Assembly: GCF_016745505.1 (NCBI RefSeq)
Contig: NZ_JAERUC010000102.1
Span: 1 to 59,674, forward strand
Source of the DNA: Streptomyces silvae
GTDB lineage: Bacteria > Actinomycetota > Actinomycetes > Streptomycetales > Streptomycetaceae
Length of the DNA stretch: 59,674 nucleotides
Direction of reading: 5' to 3'
Shown: positions 44,869-56,801 of the stretch, in pieces
Numbering within the stretch: the stretch's first letter is position 1
Layout of the letters: each line of letters begins with the position of its first letter
Notes under the pieces: model-generated
Told to the model about the DNA's origin: nothing
The model's input: only the letters and a program-made list of their open reading frames with translations
The model's database searches: none
Made by a program: the position numbers and the translations under genes

Positions 44869-46452
44869 ATGTCCTTCTTCCCCTCTCCTTTCGAATCCCC
44901 TGAACTCCGCCTCGCGTGGCTCGCCGGCCTGTCCAAGAAGATGCTCGGTGCCGGGAGCAAGAACGAGGTCCTCGACCTGATCGGCGACGCGCTGTCGGTG
45001 CCCGAACCGGGCGGCGACCAGGGGACGCTGGAGCGCCTGGCCGATCTCTACCGCGGTCAGGTCGGCCCCGTCGGCGACGTCTTCGACCAGGTCGACCGGG
45101 TGGGCCGTAAAGGCCTTCCGGAGGTATGGGTCGGCGACACGAGCGTCCTGGCCTCCGCCGCCGTGAACGCCGCCGGGCGGGCCGCGACCCAGATGACCGA
45201 GGCGTTCCACGGCGGCGCGACGGTGCTGCTGACGCTGGCCGACGCGGTCGGCGCCGCGCAGCGCAAGGACGCACGGGGGCGCGGCCAGCTGCTGGAACAG
45301 CGGAAGCTGCTCGGCGGCAAGGACGGGTTCTTCGACGACCTCCACGAGAACGACGAGGAGGAGTGGGACCGTAAGAACGCCGCCCACTTCAGCTCGTACG
45401 CGGTCGACCTGATGCACGAGGCCGTGTCCGACGCGCAGGAGGCCGCCCGCATCGCGGCCCGGGACCTGAACAAGTGGGCCGCCGAGGCTCGGGCCGGGAA
45501 GATGGAGACCAGCGAACTCACCTCCGTCGACAAGCTGATGCTCGCCGACACCGGTGTCGCCGGCGCCGACGCCGAGCTGAACGAGATCCTCAAGGCCGCC
45601 GAGCTGGAGCGCGCGTCGGCGCGCATGGACCTGCTGAGCCTCGACGACGAGATGGCCATGGAGCGGATGCTGGCGAAGTCGGAGACGCCGCAGGAGCGGG
45701 CCTATCTGATGAAGGCCCTCGCCGCCGGTCACAGCGTTGCCGAGATCGAGGAGTTCCAGGGCAAGATCCACGGCAAGGACCCCGACTGGATGCGCCGCCA
45801 CCTCACTCCGGTGGTCACCGAGGCGGACAGCATGGACGACGAGGGCCTGGCGCCGGACGGCTCGAACAACAACAAGGACTACGCCACGTTCGACGGCCAG
45901 CGGTGGGTCCAGGGCGGCGACGGCTCCGAGGGCACCTGCGTGGCCTCGTCCACCGTCACCTCCCGCGCCATGGTCGACCCCTTGTACGCGCTCGACCTCA
46001 CCGGTGGTCCCGACGGGCAGCAGGACGACCCCGAGGCCTTCAAGCAGCGGCTGGTGGCCGAACAGCACCGGCTGCACACCGAAGGCGACGGCGGTGAGAA
46101 CTGGGGCGGCATGGGCCCCGAGGGGCAGGAGCGGATCAACGACTCCACTGTCGGCAGTGCCACCGGCAACGACTACGAGCGCCAGGACCTGGACAGCGCC
46201 GCCGACCGCAGGGCGGTCCTCACCGAAGTCGAGAGGTCGGTGGCGCAGGGGCGGCCGGTGCCGGTCGACGTCTCAGGTGAGGAGGGCGCCCACGCGATGA
46301 CCATCATCGCCCAGGAAGGTGACATGCTTCAGGTGTACAACCCCTGGGGCTCGACCACCTGGGTCAGCGAGGACGACTTCATCAACGGCCACATGGGCAA
46401 GGCTTCCAGCAGTGATCTCCCCAATGCGTACAGTGTCTATCTTCCCCGGTAG
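44869..46452 (+). CDS. Candidate type VII-exported toxin with C-terminal papain/calpain-like cysteine protease domain
   Basis: A 527-aa protein with no signal peptide. The N-terminal 330 residues are helical and Ala/Glu-rich, with a WxG turn at VWVGDTSV, as in WXG/LXG-type toxin delivery regions. The C-terminal 190 residues look like a papain-fold peptidase: Cys357 in GTCVASSTVTSR, His475 in GAHAMTIIAQEGDML and Asn491 in VYNPWGSTTWV, the NPWG being the same sequence seen at the calpain Asn. It sits between a WXG100-like gene and a gene for a chagasin-like inhibitor lipoprotein, which argues that the peptidase is active and that the producer must protect itself. Function is inferred. Confidence 0.68.
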   Translation: MSFFPSPFESPELRLAWLAGLSKKMLGAGSKNEVLDLIGDALSVPEPGGDQGTLERLADLYRGQVGPVGDVFDQVDRVGRKGLPEVWVGDTSVLASAAVNAAGRAATQMTEAFHGGATVLLTLADAVGAAQRKDARGRGQLLEQRKLLGGKDGFFDDLHENDEEEWDRKNAAHFSSYAVDLMHEAVSDAQEAARIAARDLNKWAAEARAGKMETSELTSVDKLMLADTGVAGADAELNEILKAAELERASARMDLLSLDDEMAMERMLAKSETPQERAYLMKALAAGHSVAEIEEFQGKIHGKDPDWMRRHLTPVVTEADSMDDEGLAPDGSNNNKDYATFDGQRWVQGGDGSEGTCVASSTVTSRAMVDPLYALDLTGGPDGQQDDPEAFKQRLVAEQHRLHTEGDGGENWGGMGPEGQERINDSTVGSATGNDYERQDLDSAADRRAVLTEVERSVAQGRPVPVDVSGEEGAHAMTIIAQEGDMLQVYNPWGSTTWVSEDDFINGHMGKASSSDLPNAYSVYLPR

Positions 46453-46945
46453 CAGGAGCGGTGCCGCGATCGCGGCGGCCGCGCTCCTCGCTCTCGCCAC
46501 GGGCTGCGGCCCGGGCACCGACGGACCGGCCGGCGGCTCCCCGGGCACCGCGGACGGCCCCACGAGCTACACGGCGAAGGACACCGACATCACCGCCGAG
46601 CCGGGCGAGCGCTTCGCGGTCACCGTCGACCAGAACGCCTCCACCCGCGAGTACTGGTATCTGGTCGACCCCGAGCCCGACAGCTCGGTGCTGGTCAGCC
46701 GCGGCCGGGACCACGCCTCGGACTCCGGCGACGGGGCGGGGGCCGGCGGACGGCTCGCCTTCACCTTCGAGGCCAAGGGCAAGGGCGTCACCCGGTTCAC
46801 GCTGCTGCACTGCACGTTCACCACGTGCCAGGGCAACACCTCCGAGCTGCCCCCCGAGACCACCGCGCCCTCCGACACCCCGGCCACGGAGGCGACCCCC
46901 TCCCAGGCTCCCGAACGCATCACCTACACCGTCACCGTCGACTGA
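46424..46945 (+). CDS. Lipoprotein with chagasin-like (I42) cysteine protease inhibitor domain, probable immunity protein
   Basis: A 173-aa lipoprotein with lipobox LALATGC (Cys28). The mature domain aligns with chagasin: DITAEPGERFAVTVDQNAST matches the strand and the NPTTG loop (here NASTR followed by EYWYLVD), GAGAGGRLAFTFEAKGKGVT matches the GxGG loop and following strands, and ERITYTVTVD matches the last strand. The RPW loop is replaced by HCTFTTCQG, whose two cysteines may bond. I42 proteins inhibit papain-family proteases. The gene overlaps the end of the protease gene by 29 bp, so the two are coupled. GTG 46433 is an alternative start. Confidence 0.68.
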   Translation: MRTVSIFPGSRSGAAIAAAALLALATGCGPGTDGPAGGSPGTADGPTSYTAKDTDITAEPGERFAVTVDQNASTREYWYLVDPEPDSSVLVSRGRDHASDSGDGAGAGGRLAFTFEAKGKGVTRFTLLHCTFTTCQGNTSELPPETTAPSDTPATEATPSQAPERITYTVTVD

Positions 46946-46990
46946 ACCGCAGCGGCCGGTCAGCGCAGACGAGATATCCGAGGTCCCGCC

Positions 46991-47401
46991 ATGAACGACG
47001 CCCCGCCCCCGCCCGACCGTACGGACGACGAGCTGGCCACGCTCGACATCACCGTCCTGCTGCGTTACGGCCTCACCGCCGAACCCGGCCCCCGGCGCAC
47101 CGCCCTGATGGGCGACGGTGCGGCGGCCGCCGCCGTCATCCTCGACCGGCTCGGCACCGAGCCCCGCTCGGTCGCCTTCCTCGCCGACACCGTGCGCGCC
47201 GGCGGGCTGGCCCGCGCCATGGAGCTGCCCGAGCCGCTGCCCCGCCGGGAGGCGGCCGACCTCGTCAGGGAGTGGCTGCGGGCCGGCGCCGAACTCGTGG
47301 GCGGCATCGCCGCCGACGACACCGCGGCGACCTGGCTGCGCGCCGTCGCGACCATCATCGAACTGAAGCAGCTGACCCGGGCGCGCGGCCAGGGCACCTG
47401 A
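46991..47401 (+). CDS. Small hypothetical protein at the end of the toxin cassette
   Basis: A 136-aa soluble protein starting MNDAPPPPDRTDDELATLDI, mostly helical, with no signal peptide or known motif. It follows the lipoprotein gene by 45 bp on the same strand and appears to be the last gene of the WXG-protease-inhibitor group. It could be a cytoplasmic chaperone or second immunity protein, but nothing in the sequence proves this. Confidence 0.65.
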   Translation: MNDAPPPPDRTDDELATLDITVLLRYGLTAEPGPRRTALMGDGAAAAAVILDRLGTEPRSVAFLADTVRAGGLARAMELPEPLPRREAADLVREWLRAGAELVGGIAADDTAATWLRAVATIIELKQLTRARGQGT

Positions 47402-47439
47402 CCTTCTCCGGTGAACCCGGCGGTTCGGGGGCTCCGGCT

Positions 47440-48162
47440 TCACCGGCCGTCCAGGACCCTCCGCGCGGCGCGGACCAAAGCGGCGTTGTCCCCGGCTGCC
47501 GAACCGTCAGGCAGCACCAGGACGTCTTCGAGGCCGACCCTGGTGTCCAGGCCGAGCCGTGCCGCAGCCCGCAGGACCGGCCACGCTCCGCCGTCCTCCC
47601 CGTGCAGGAGCACGGGCGCCGCGAGTCCCCGGCCCAGCTCCCGCACCAGGCTCTCCGCGGTACCCGCCGCCGTCCGGGGATCGGTGTCGGTGACCTCGGC
47701 GAGCACGCGCAGCACATGGGACGACAGCGGTGACGCCAGGAATCCGCGGGCCGCGTCGGTACCGGAGTAGATGCCGGCCTCGACACCGATACCGAGGCCC
47801 CGCAGCACATGGGCCACCGCCTCGGCACCGGGCTCGTGCCAGTTCACCGAGGCATGGTCGGGCAGCACCGTCCAGGCGCGGATGAGATCGGCGCGACGCC
47901 GGGGATCGGGAACCGCCCACGCCCCCGTCGTCACTCCCACCCGCACATGCCCCGGTACGGCGGCACGCACCGCCGTGACCGCCGCACCCACCAGCTCGGG
48001 CGCCAAGGAGTCCCGGCCGTCGGCGTCCTTGGGGTGCAGATGCACGTCCTCGGCCCCGGCGGCGACAGCCCGCTCCGCCGCAGCGGCCAGTTCCTCGGGC
48101 GTCACCGGGAGAGCGCCGAACTCGGCACGGTCACGGGCACCGTTCACACACACCTGCAACAT
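47440..48162 (-). CDS. BKACE family (DUF849) beta-keto acid cleavage enzyme
   Basis: A 240-aa protein, TIM-barrel type. It has the family pattern MLQVCVNGARDRAEFG, EDVHLHPKDADGRDSL (zinc ligands HxH), VGVTTGAW, VNWHEPGAEAV and LLHGEDGGAWPVL. BKACE enzymes condense a beta-keto acid with acetyl-CoA, the model being 3-keto-5-aminohexanoate cleavage. At 240 residues it is shorter than the 270-310 usual for the family. It lies 56 bp after the penicillin-binding protein gene on the same strand. Substrate unknown; the start has a poor ribosome binding site. Confidence 0.8.
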   Translation of the reverse strand: MLQVCVNGARDRAEFGALPVTPEELAAAAERAVAAGAEDVHLHPKDADGRDSLAPELVGAAVTAVRAAVPGHVRVGVTTGAWAVPDPRRRADLIRAWTVLPDHASVNWHEPGAEAVAHVLRGLGIGVEAGIYSGTDAARGFLASPLSSHVLRVLAEVTDTDPRTAAGTAESLVRELGRGLAAPVLLHGEDGGAWPVLRAAARLGLDTRVGLEDVLVLPDGSAAGDNAALVRAARRVLDGR

Positions 48163-48218
48163 GGGCGGCACTCTGCCAGATCCGGTGCCCGCTCTTCTCG
48201 GCGCTCCGCCGGTGCCGG

Positions 48219-49880
48219 TCAGGTGAGGTTCTTCAGGAACCTCGCCGCCACCGGCCCCGCGTCGGCTCCGCCGGAACCGCCGTCCTCCAGCATCACGCAC
48301 CAGGCCAGATCGCTGTCGCCCTGGTAGCCGATCATCCAGGCATGGGTGCGCGGGGGCTTCTCCTCGCCGAACTCGGCCGTCCCGGTCTTGGCGTGCGGTT
48401 CCCCGGGAATGCCGGTCAGGGCGCTTCCCGCGCCGTAGGTCACGGTCGCCCGCATCATCTCGCGCAGGGCTCCGGTCACGGACGGGTCGAGCCGCGCCGT
48501 CGCCTCGTGCTTCTTCTTGACCGCTCCGGGCACCAGCACCGGCTGTTTGAAGGTGCCCTCCTTCACCGTCGCCGCGATGGAAGCCATCACCAGGGGCGAT
48601 GCCTGCACCCGGGCCTGGCCGATGGTGGACGCCGCGAGGTCGTTGTCCGACGTCGTCACCGGGACCGACCCGTCGTACGTGACGTCCCCGACGTCCCACT
48701 CGCCACCGATCCCGAAGGCCTCCGCCGTGTCGTGCAGGGCGGAGCCGCCCGCCTTGGCGCGGTTCTCCACGAACATGGTGTTGCAGGACTTCGCGAAGGA
48801 GTCCTTGAACGTCGACCCCGCCGGCAGCGTGAACTGGTTCTGGTTCTCGAACCGCTGCCCGTCGACACGGGTGAACTTCGGACACGCCACGACGTCCGAC
48901 GGCTTCATGCCCGCCTTCAGCATGGCCGCCGCCGTGACCACCTTGAACGTCGACCCGGGCGGATAGCGCCCGGCCAGCGCCCGGTTGATCCCCCCGGCCG
49001 GACGGCTGGAGACCGCCAGGACGTTGCCCGTCGACGGCTCCAGGGCGATCAGGGCCGCGTTCACCTCCAGGCCCTCCATCGCCGCCGCCGCCGCACCCTG
49101 GACCTTCGGGTCGATCGTGGTCCTCACGGGTGTGCCGGGCTTCGCGGAGCTCTTGGTGAGGGACGCCTCCGCCTCACCGGACTGCCGGTCGGCGATCACC
49201 ACCTCACTGGTGGCCGCACCCCCGCCGCCCCGCAACTGCTTGTCGTACCGTGCTTCCAGCCCGAACGTGCCCTTGCCCTGCTCGTCGACCGAGCCGCGCA
49301 GCGAGGCGGCCTGCAGGTCGTCACCGTTGGCGTCGAGCACGGCGGCACGCTTCGCGACCGCCTTGAGCGCGAGCGTCTTGCCGGGCACCAGCCGTGGATG
49401 GACCATCGGGGAGCCGAACTCCACGACCCACTTCCCCGCCTTCCCGGTCAGGGCCGCTTCCGACTCGTAGCGGAATTCGCCCACGGCGGGGACGGCGAAC
49501 CGCGCGGTGTACGGGACGACCACCTTGCCCTGGTCGTCCTTCTTCCCGTCGCCCGCCGTCAGCTTCGCCCCGGTGGGTTTCAGATTGGTCATCACGGAGG
49601 TCAGCAGTGACTCCGCGGTCCGGGGTGAGTCGGACAGCGCCCCGGCCTTCGCGGCCTCGCCCGCCGCCCAGGCGTCGAGGAACGACTGGAGCTGTTCCGT
49701 CGCCGCGACCACGTCGGGGTCCCGCTCGGGCCCGTCCCCGGACCACGCGTTGTACCCCCACCACCCCGCGCCGGACGCGAGGACGACGGCCATCGCCACG
49801 CCCAGTAACGGCCCTCTGCGTGCACCGCCCCGGCGTACGCGGTCATGACGTGCCATCTGCTGCAAGGTGGGGTCCGACAC
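48219..49880 (-). CDS. Class B penicillin-binding protein (transpeptidase) with NTF2-like domain
   Basis: A 553-aa PBP. One N-terminal transmembrane helix (LLGVAMAVVLASGAGWWGY) is followed by an NTF2-like domain (residues about 60-170), a dimerisation/linker region, and the transpeptidase domain. The catalytic motifs are intact: SxxK as S310-TFK313, SxN as S365-CN367 and KTG at 498-500. It cross-links peptidoglycan and is a beta-lactam target. It lies directly downstream of the clavam operon on the same strand, separated by a strong hairpin, so it may be a resistance or target-spare PBP. GTG 49880 has AAGGAG ten bases upstream. Confidence 0.9.
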   Translation of the reverse strand: MSDPTLQQMARHDRVRRGGARRGPLLGVAMAVVLASGAGWWGYNAWSGDGPERDPDVVAATEQLQSFLDAWAAGEAAKAGALSDSPRTAESLLTSVMTNLKPTGAKLTAGDGKKDDQGKVVVPYTARFAVPAVGEFRYESEAALTGKAGKWVVEFGSPMVHPRLVPGKTLALKAVAKRAAVLDANGDDLQAASLRGSVDEQGKGTFGLEARYDKQLRGGGGAATSEVVIADRQSGEAEASLTKSSAKPGTPVRTTIDPKVQGAAAAAMEGLEVNAALIALEPSTGNVLAVSSRPAGGINRALAGRYPPGSTFKVVTAAAMLKAGMKPSDVVACPKFTRVDGQRFENQNQFTLPAGSTFKDSFAKSCNTMFVENRAKAGGSALHDTAEAFGIGGEWDVGDVTYDGSVPVTTSDNDLAASTIGQARVQASPLVMASIAATVKEGTFKQPVLVPGAVKKKHEATARLDPSVTGALREMMRATVTYGAGSALTGIPGEPHAKTGTAEFGEEKPPRTHAWMIGYQGDSDLAWCVMLEDGGSGGADAGPVAARFLKNLT

Positions 49881-50026
49881 TTGGCGTGGTCTCCTTGTCG
49901 ACTGCGGGTTCCTGGCGCGGCCGGACCGCCTCCGGCCACCTGCCCGACACGCTAACCGCTGTCCGCGGGCGCCGGGCCCCCATGAAGAGTGGTGGAAGAG
50001 TGAGCCGAGAGCGGGCAGCACGACGA

Positions 50027-50072
50027 GTGGGCCGGTGGTGCCCCGCACCGTCGCGGAGCACCACCGGCCCAC
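50027..50072 (-). terminator. Terminator hairpin after the ceaS-bls-pah-cas operon
   Basis: GTGGGCCGGTGGTGC (50027-50041) pairs perfectly with GCACCACCGGCCCAC (50058-50072), a 15-bp stem with a 16-base loop. It begins 22 bp after the cas stop and separates the clavam operon from the PBP gene. Confidence 0.75.
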
Positions 50073-50093
50073 CGGGCGGTCGAGGGGGCGAGG

Positions 50094-52015
<1,922 letters not shown>

Positions 52016-52068
52016 GCGTCATCCCTCCTGTCGGACCGGCCGCCGGCCGGTCCGGGATCCGGGGCGGT

Positions 52069-53601
52069 TCACTCGGTCTCCTTCAGCCGTGCGGCCACCT
52101 GGTCCACCGCGTCGGTGGTGCTGACGACGGCGGGATCGAGGCCTTCGACGACCACCCGGTCGAAGATCTCCCGCACCACCAGGGACTTGGCCCGGTGCAC
52201 ATCGGCGTCCGGCACTCCGGCGTCCATCAGCAGAAGGCTGAAGGAGGACGTCGTCCCCGACCCCTCGTGCACCCCGAGCTTCGGCCGGTTGACCGTCTCC
52301 TGGGGGAGCAGAGCGCTCATCGCCTCGCGCAGGACCCATTTGTCGCGGCCGTAACGGCGTTTGAGTCCGGCCTCCAGCGACACCAGCAGGTCCAGGACGT
52401 CGCGGTCCCAGTACGGGTGCGTCGACCAGTGGCCCTGGATGCCGGAGAGCACCGGAGTCATCTCGTTGAGGCCGTCGAAGGTGGCCATGTCGTACGCCAC
52501 CGCCGTGTCCAGCTGGGGCAGCCGGTCCTCCCGGTGCATGCCGGCGAGCGGGATGTCGGCCCCGTAACCGGTGAGTATCCGGCGGGGCGGCCCGTCGAGC
52601 GCCCGGTACAGGGCGGTGAGCGGGAGCAGGTACTCGATGATGTCCGGGTCGACGGACTCGGACGCCCAGACCGCGTAGGGGAGCTGGCCGAGGAGGTCCG
52701 CGGTCGGGACGGTGATCTCCCGGTGGGCGGAGCCGAGATGGCCGGCGACCACGCGGGCCTCGGCGAACTCGTCCGCGGTGTCCGTCCCCATGGACAGGGT
52801 GTCCAGGGGGCCGCGTGTGTGTGCGGCGGCGAGCGCGGCGACCCCGGAGGAATCGATACCTCCGGAGAGTACGACCAGCGGCGTCGTGCCGCCGGCCGTA
52901 CGTGCCCTGACGGCCCGTTCCAGCGTCGTGCGCACGGCGGCGGTCGCCTCCGCCTCCGACATGACCCGCCGTGACAGCGGAGGTGCCCAGGTCCGCGAGG
53001 TGACGGCGGTTCCGGTCCGTACGTCGAGGTCCAGGACCGTTCCGGCGGGCACCTGGTGGACACCCGGCACCCGTCGGACCCTGGGCGCGTCGGCGACGGG
53101 CCGCCCGGCCGGCGGGGTGTCGGCCGTCGACGGGACGAGGGCCTTGATCTCCGTGGCGGCGAGGACGCGCCCCGGCGCCGGGAGGGTGTAGAGCGGTACG
53201 GAACCCGCGTGGTCGGTGGCCAGCAGCACCCGGTTCCCGAGCGCGGCGGCCGCCGCGAACCGGCCGTTGAGCAGCCGGAACGCGTGCAGGTCGTACACGC
53301 CCAGGAGAGCGCGCACGAGCTGCGCGTCCGTGCGGACGTCGCTGCCGGACGGGAGGAGGGTGAGCAGCTCCTCCCTGTTGTACAGCTCGCCCGCCAGGAC
53401 GAGCGCCGTGTCGCCGAAGCGGGCCACGGCGTCCTCGGCGGAACCCGAGTGGACGAGCACGGCGTCGAGGGTCTGGGTGCGGAGGGCTTCGGCCGTGGAC
53501 TCATGGGCGCCCAGGGTGGCGAAGACGGGCCCCGGGGCCCGGCCCACGCCCTGTCGGGCGGAGACCAGGAACCCCGTGGCCGCGGGGAGTGTGGGTGTCA
53601 T
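52069..53601 (-). CDS. bls: Beta-lactam synthetase
   Basis: A 510-aa member of the asparagine-synthetase-B family that closes the beta-lactam ring. The N-terminal glutaminase-like domain has lost the Cys nucleophile, as expected. The PP-loop SGGIDSSG is at residues 246-253. The catalytic Tyr346-Glu380 pair (LTGYGAD, LNEMTP) and Lys441 (NRPKLGVHEG) lie two positions from Tyr348, Glu382 and Lys443 of the S. clavuligerus enzyme. It converts N2-(2-carboxyethyl)arginine plus ATP to deoxyguanidinoproclavaminate. It starts two bases after the ceaS stop codon. Confidence 0.96.
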   Translation of the reverse strand: MTPTLPAATGFLVSARQGVGRAPGPVFATLGAHESTAEALRTQTLDAVLVHSGSAEDAVARFGDTALVLAGELYNREELLTLLPSGSDVRTDAQLVRALLGVYDLHAFRLLNGRFAAAAALGNRVLLATDHAGSVPLYTLPAPGRVLAATEIKALVPSTADTPPAGRPVADAPRVRRVPGVHQVPAGTVLDLDVRTGTAVTSRTWAPPLSRRVMSEAEATAAVRTTLERAVRARTAGGTTPLVVLSGGIDSSGVAALAAAHTRGPLDTLSMGTDTADEFAEARVVAGHLGSAHREITVPTADLLGQLPYAVWASESVDPDIIEYLLPLTALYRALDGPPRRILTGYGADIPLAGMHREDRLPQLDTAVAYDMATFDGLNEMTPVLSGIQGHWSTHPYWDRDVLDLLVSLEAGLKRRYGRDKWVLREAMSALLPQETVNRPKLGVHEGSGTTSSFSLLLMDAGVPDADVHRAKSLVVREIFDRVVVEGLDPAVVSTTDAVDQVAARLKETE

Positions 53602-53603
53602 GA

Positions 53604-55531
<1,928 letters not shown>

Positions 55532-56710
55532 ATGACCGGTACGACGGACCGGGACCCCGAGGGGTTCGTGGTGCACACCGCTCCCGCAGGTCTCTCGGAC
55601 GACGGGCGGGACGACTTCACGGTGCTGGCATCGACCGTTCCCGCCCAGGTCAGCGCGGTGTTCACCAAGTCCCGCTTTGCCGGGCCGAGCGTGGTGCTCA
55701 GCCGGGCGTCGGCGGCCGGCGGGCAGGCGCGCGGGGTCGTGGTCCTCGCCCGCAACGCGAATGTCGCCACCGGCGCGGAGGGCGAGAGCAACGCCCGGGA
55801 GGTACGGGACAGCGTGGCCGCGGCCACCGGGATCCCGGAGGACGACCTGCTGATCGCCTCCACCGGGGTGATCGGCCTGCAATACCCCATGGAGCAGATC
55901 CGCGCCCACATCAAGACGCTCGCGTGGCCCTTTCCGGACGGCGGGTTCGACCGCGCGGCGCGGGCCATCATGACGACCGACACCCGGCCGAAGGAGGTCA
56001 GGGTGCGCTGTGGCGCGGCGACGCTCGTCGGCATCGCCAAGGGCGTCGGCATGCTCGAACCCGACATGGCGACACTGCTGACCTTCTTCGCCACCGACGC
56101 ACGGCTGCCCGGGGACGAGCAGGACCGCATCTTCCGCAGCGTCATGGACCGGACCTTCAACGCGGTGTCCATCGACACCGACACGTCGACCAGCGACACG
56201 GCAGTGCTCTTCGCCAACGGGCTGGCCGGCGAGGTGGATCCGGCGGAGTTCGAGGAGGCGCTGCACGAAGTGGCCCTCGCCCTGGTGAAGAACATCGCGT
56301 CCGACGGTGAGGGGGCCAGCAAGCTGATCGAGGTGCGGGTCACGGGGGCCCGGGACGCGGCCCAGGCCAAGCGTGTCGGCAAGACCGTGGTCAACTCGCC
56401 GCTGGTCAAGACCGCGGTGCACGGCAGCGACCCCAACTGGGGGCGGGTGACGATGGCGATCGGCAAGTGCACCGACGACACCGACATCCTCCAGGAGAAC
56501 GTCACCGTCGACTTCGGCGGGATCTCGGTCTACCCGCAGCGCTCGGACGGTCCCGGGGACGCCGAGCTGCGCAAGGCCGTTGCCGGGCACATGAGTGGCG
56601 GCGAGGTCCTCATCGGCATCGGACTGGGCATCGGGGAAGGGGAGTTCACCGTCTACGGCTGTGACCTGACGGAGGGGTACGTACGGCTGAACTCCGAGTA
56701 CACCACCTGA
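55532..56710 (+). CDS. oat: Ornithine acetyltransferase of the clavam cluster
   Basis: A 392-aa ArgJ-type N-acetyltransferase, very close in sequence to OAT2 of S. clavuligerus up to the shared C-terminal LTEGYVRLNSEYTT. The self-cleavage site Ala180-Thr181 in LEPDMATLLTFF is at the same numbers, so it should mature into two chains with Thr181 as nucleophile. It transfers acetyl between ornithine and glutamate, and in clavam clusters is thought to feed arginine supply or acetylate an intermediate. Unlike S. clavuligerus, where oat2 follows cas2, here it is divergent from ceaS. Confidence 0.95.
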   Translation: MTGTTDRDPEGFVVHTAPAGLSDDGRDDFTVLASTVPAQVSAVFTKSRFAGPSVVLSRASAAGGQARGVVVLARNANVATGAEGESNAREVRDSVAAATGIPEDDLLIASTGVIGLQYPMEQIRAHIKTLAWPFPDGGFDRAARAIMTTDTRPKEVRVRCGAATLVGIAKGVGMLEPDMATLLTFFATDARLPGDEQDRIFRSVMDRTFNAVSIDTDTSTSDTAVLFANGLAGEVDPAEFEEALHEVALALVKNIASDGEGASKLIEVRVTGARDAAQAKRVGKTVVNSPLVKTAVHGSDPNWGRVTMAIGKCTDDTDILQENVTVDFGGISVYPQRSDGPGDAELRKAVAGHMSGGEVLIGIGLGIGEGEFTVYGCDLTEGYVRLNSEYTT

Positions 56711-56760
56711 CGCGCCCCGGCCCGCTGACTCAAATGCGCCGCCACCTCACATCTGCTCCG

Positions 56761-56766
56761 TAGGGT
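56761..56766 (+). promoter_or_regulatory. -10 element upstream of the metallo-hydrolase gene
   Basis: TAGGGT is a consensus Streptomyces -10 hexamer located 35 bp before the ATG at 56802. A clear -35 is not visible at 17-18 bp, so the promoter may need an activator. It suggests the gene has its own transcript as well as possible read-through from oat. Confidence 0.4.
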
Positions 56767-56801
56767 GACAGATGATCAGCACAACGTGAACGAGGTGGCG
56801 C

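Noticed and set aside
44502..47401. A complete type VII (ESX) secretion locus
   Set aside because: No EccB, EccC, EccD, EccE or mycosin genes are in the window; only candidate substrates are present, so export machinery must be encoded elsewhere.
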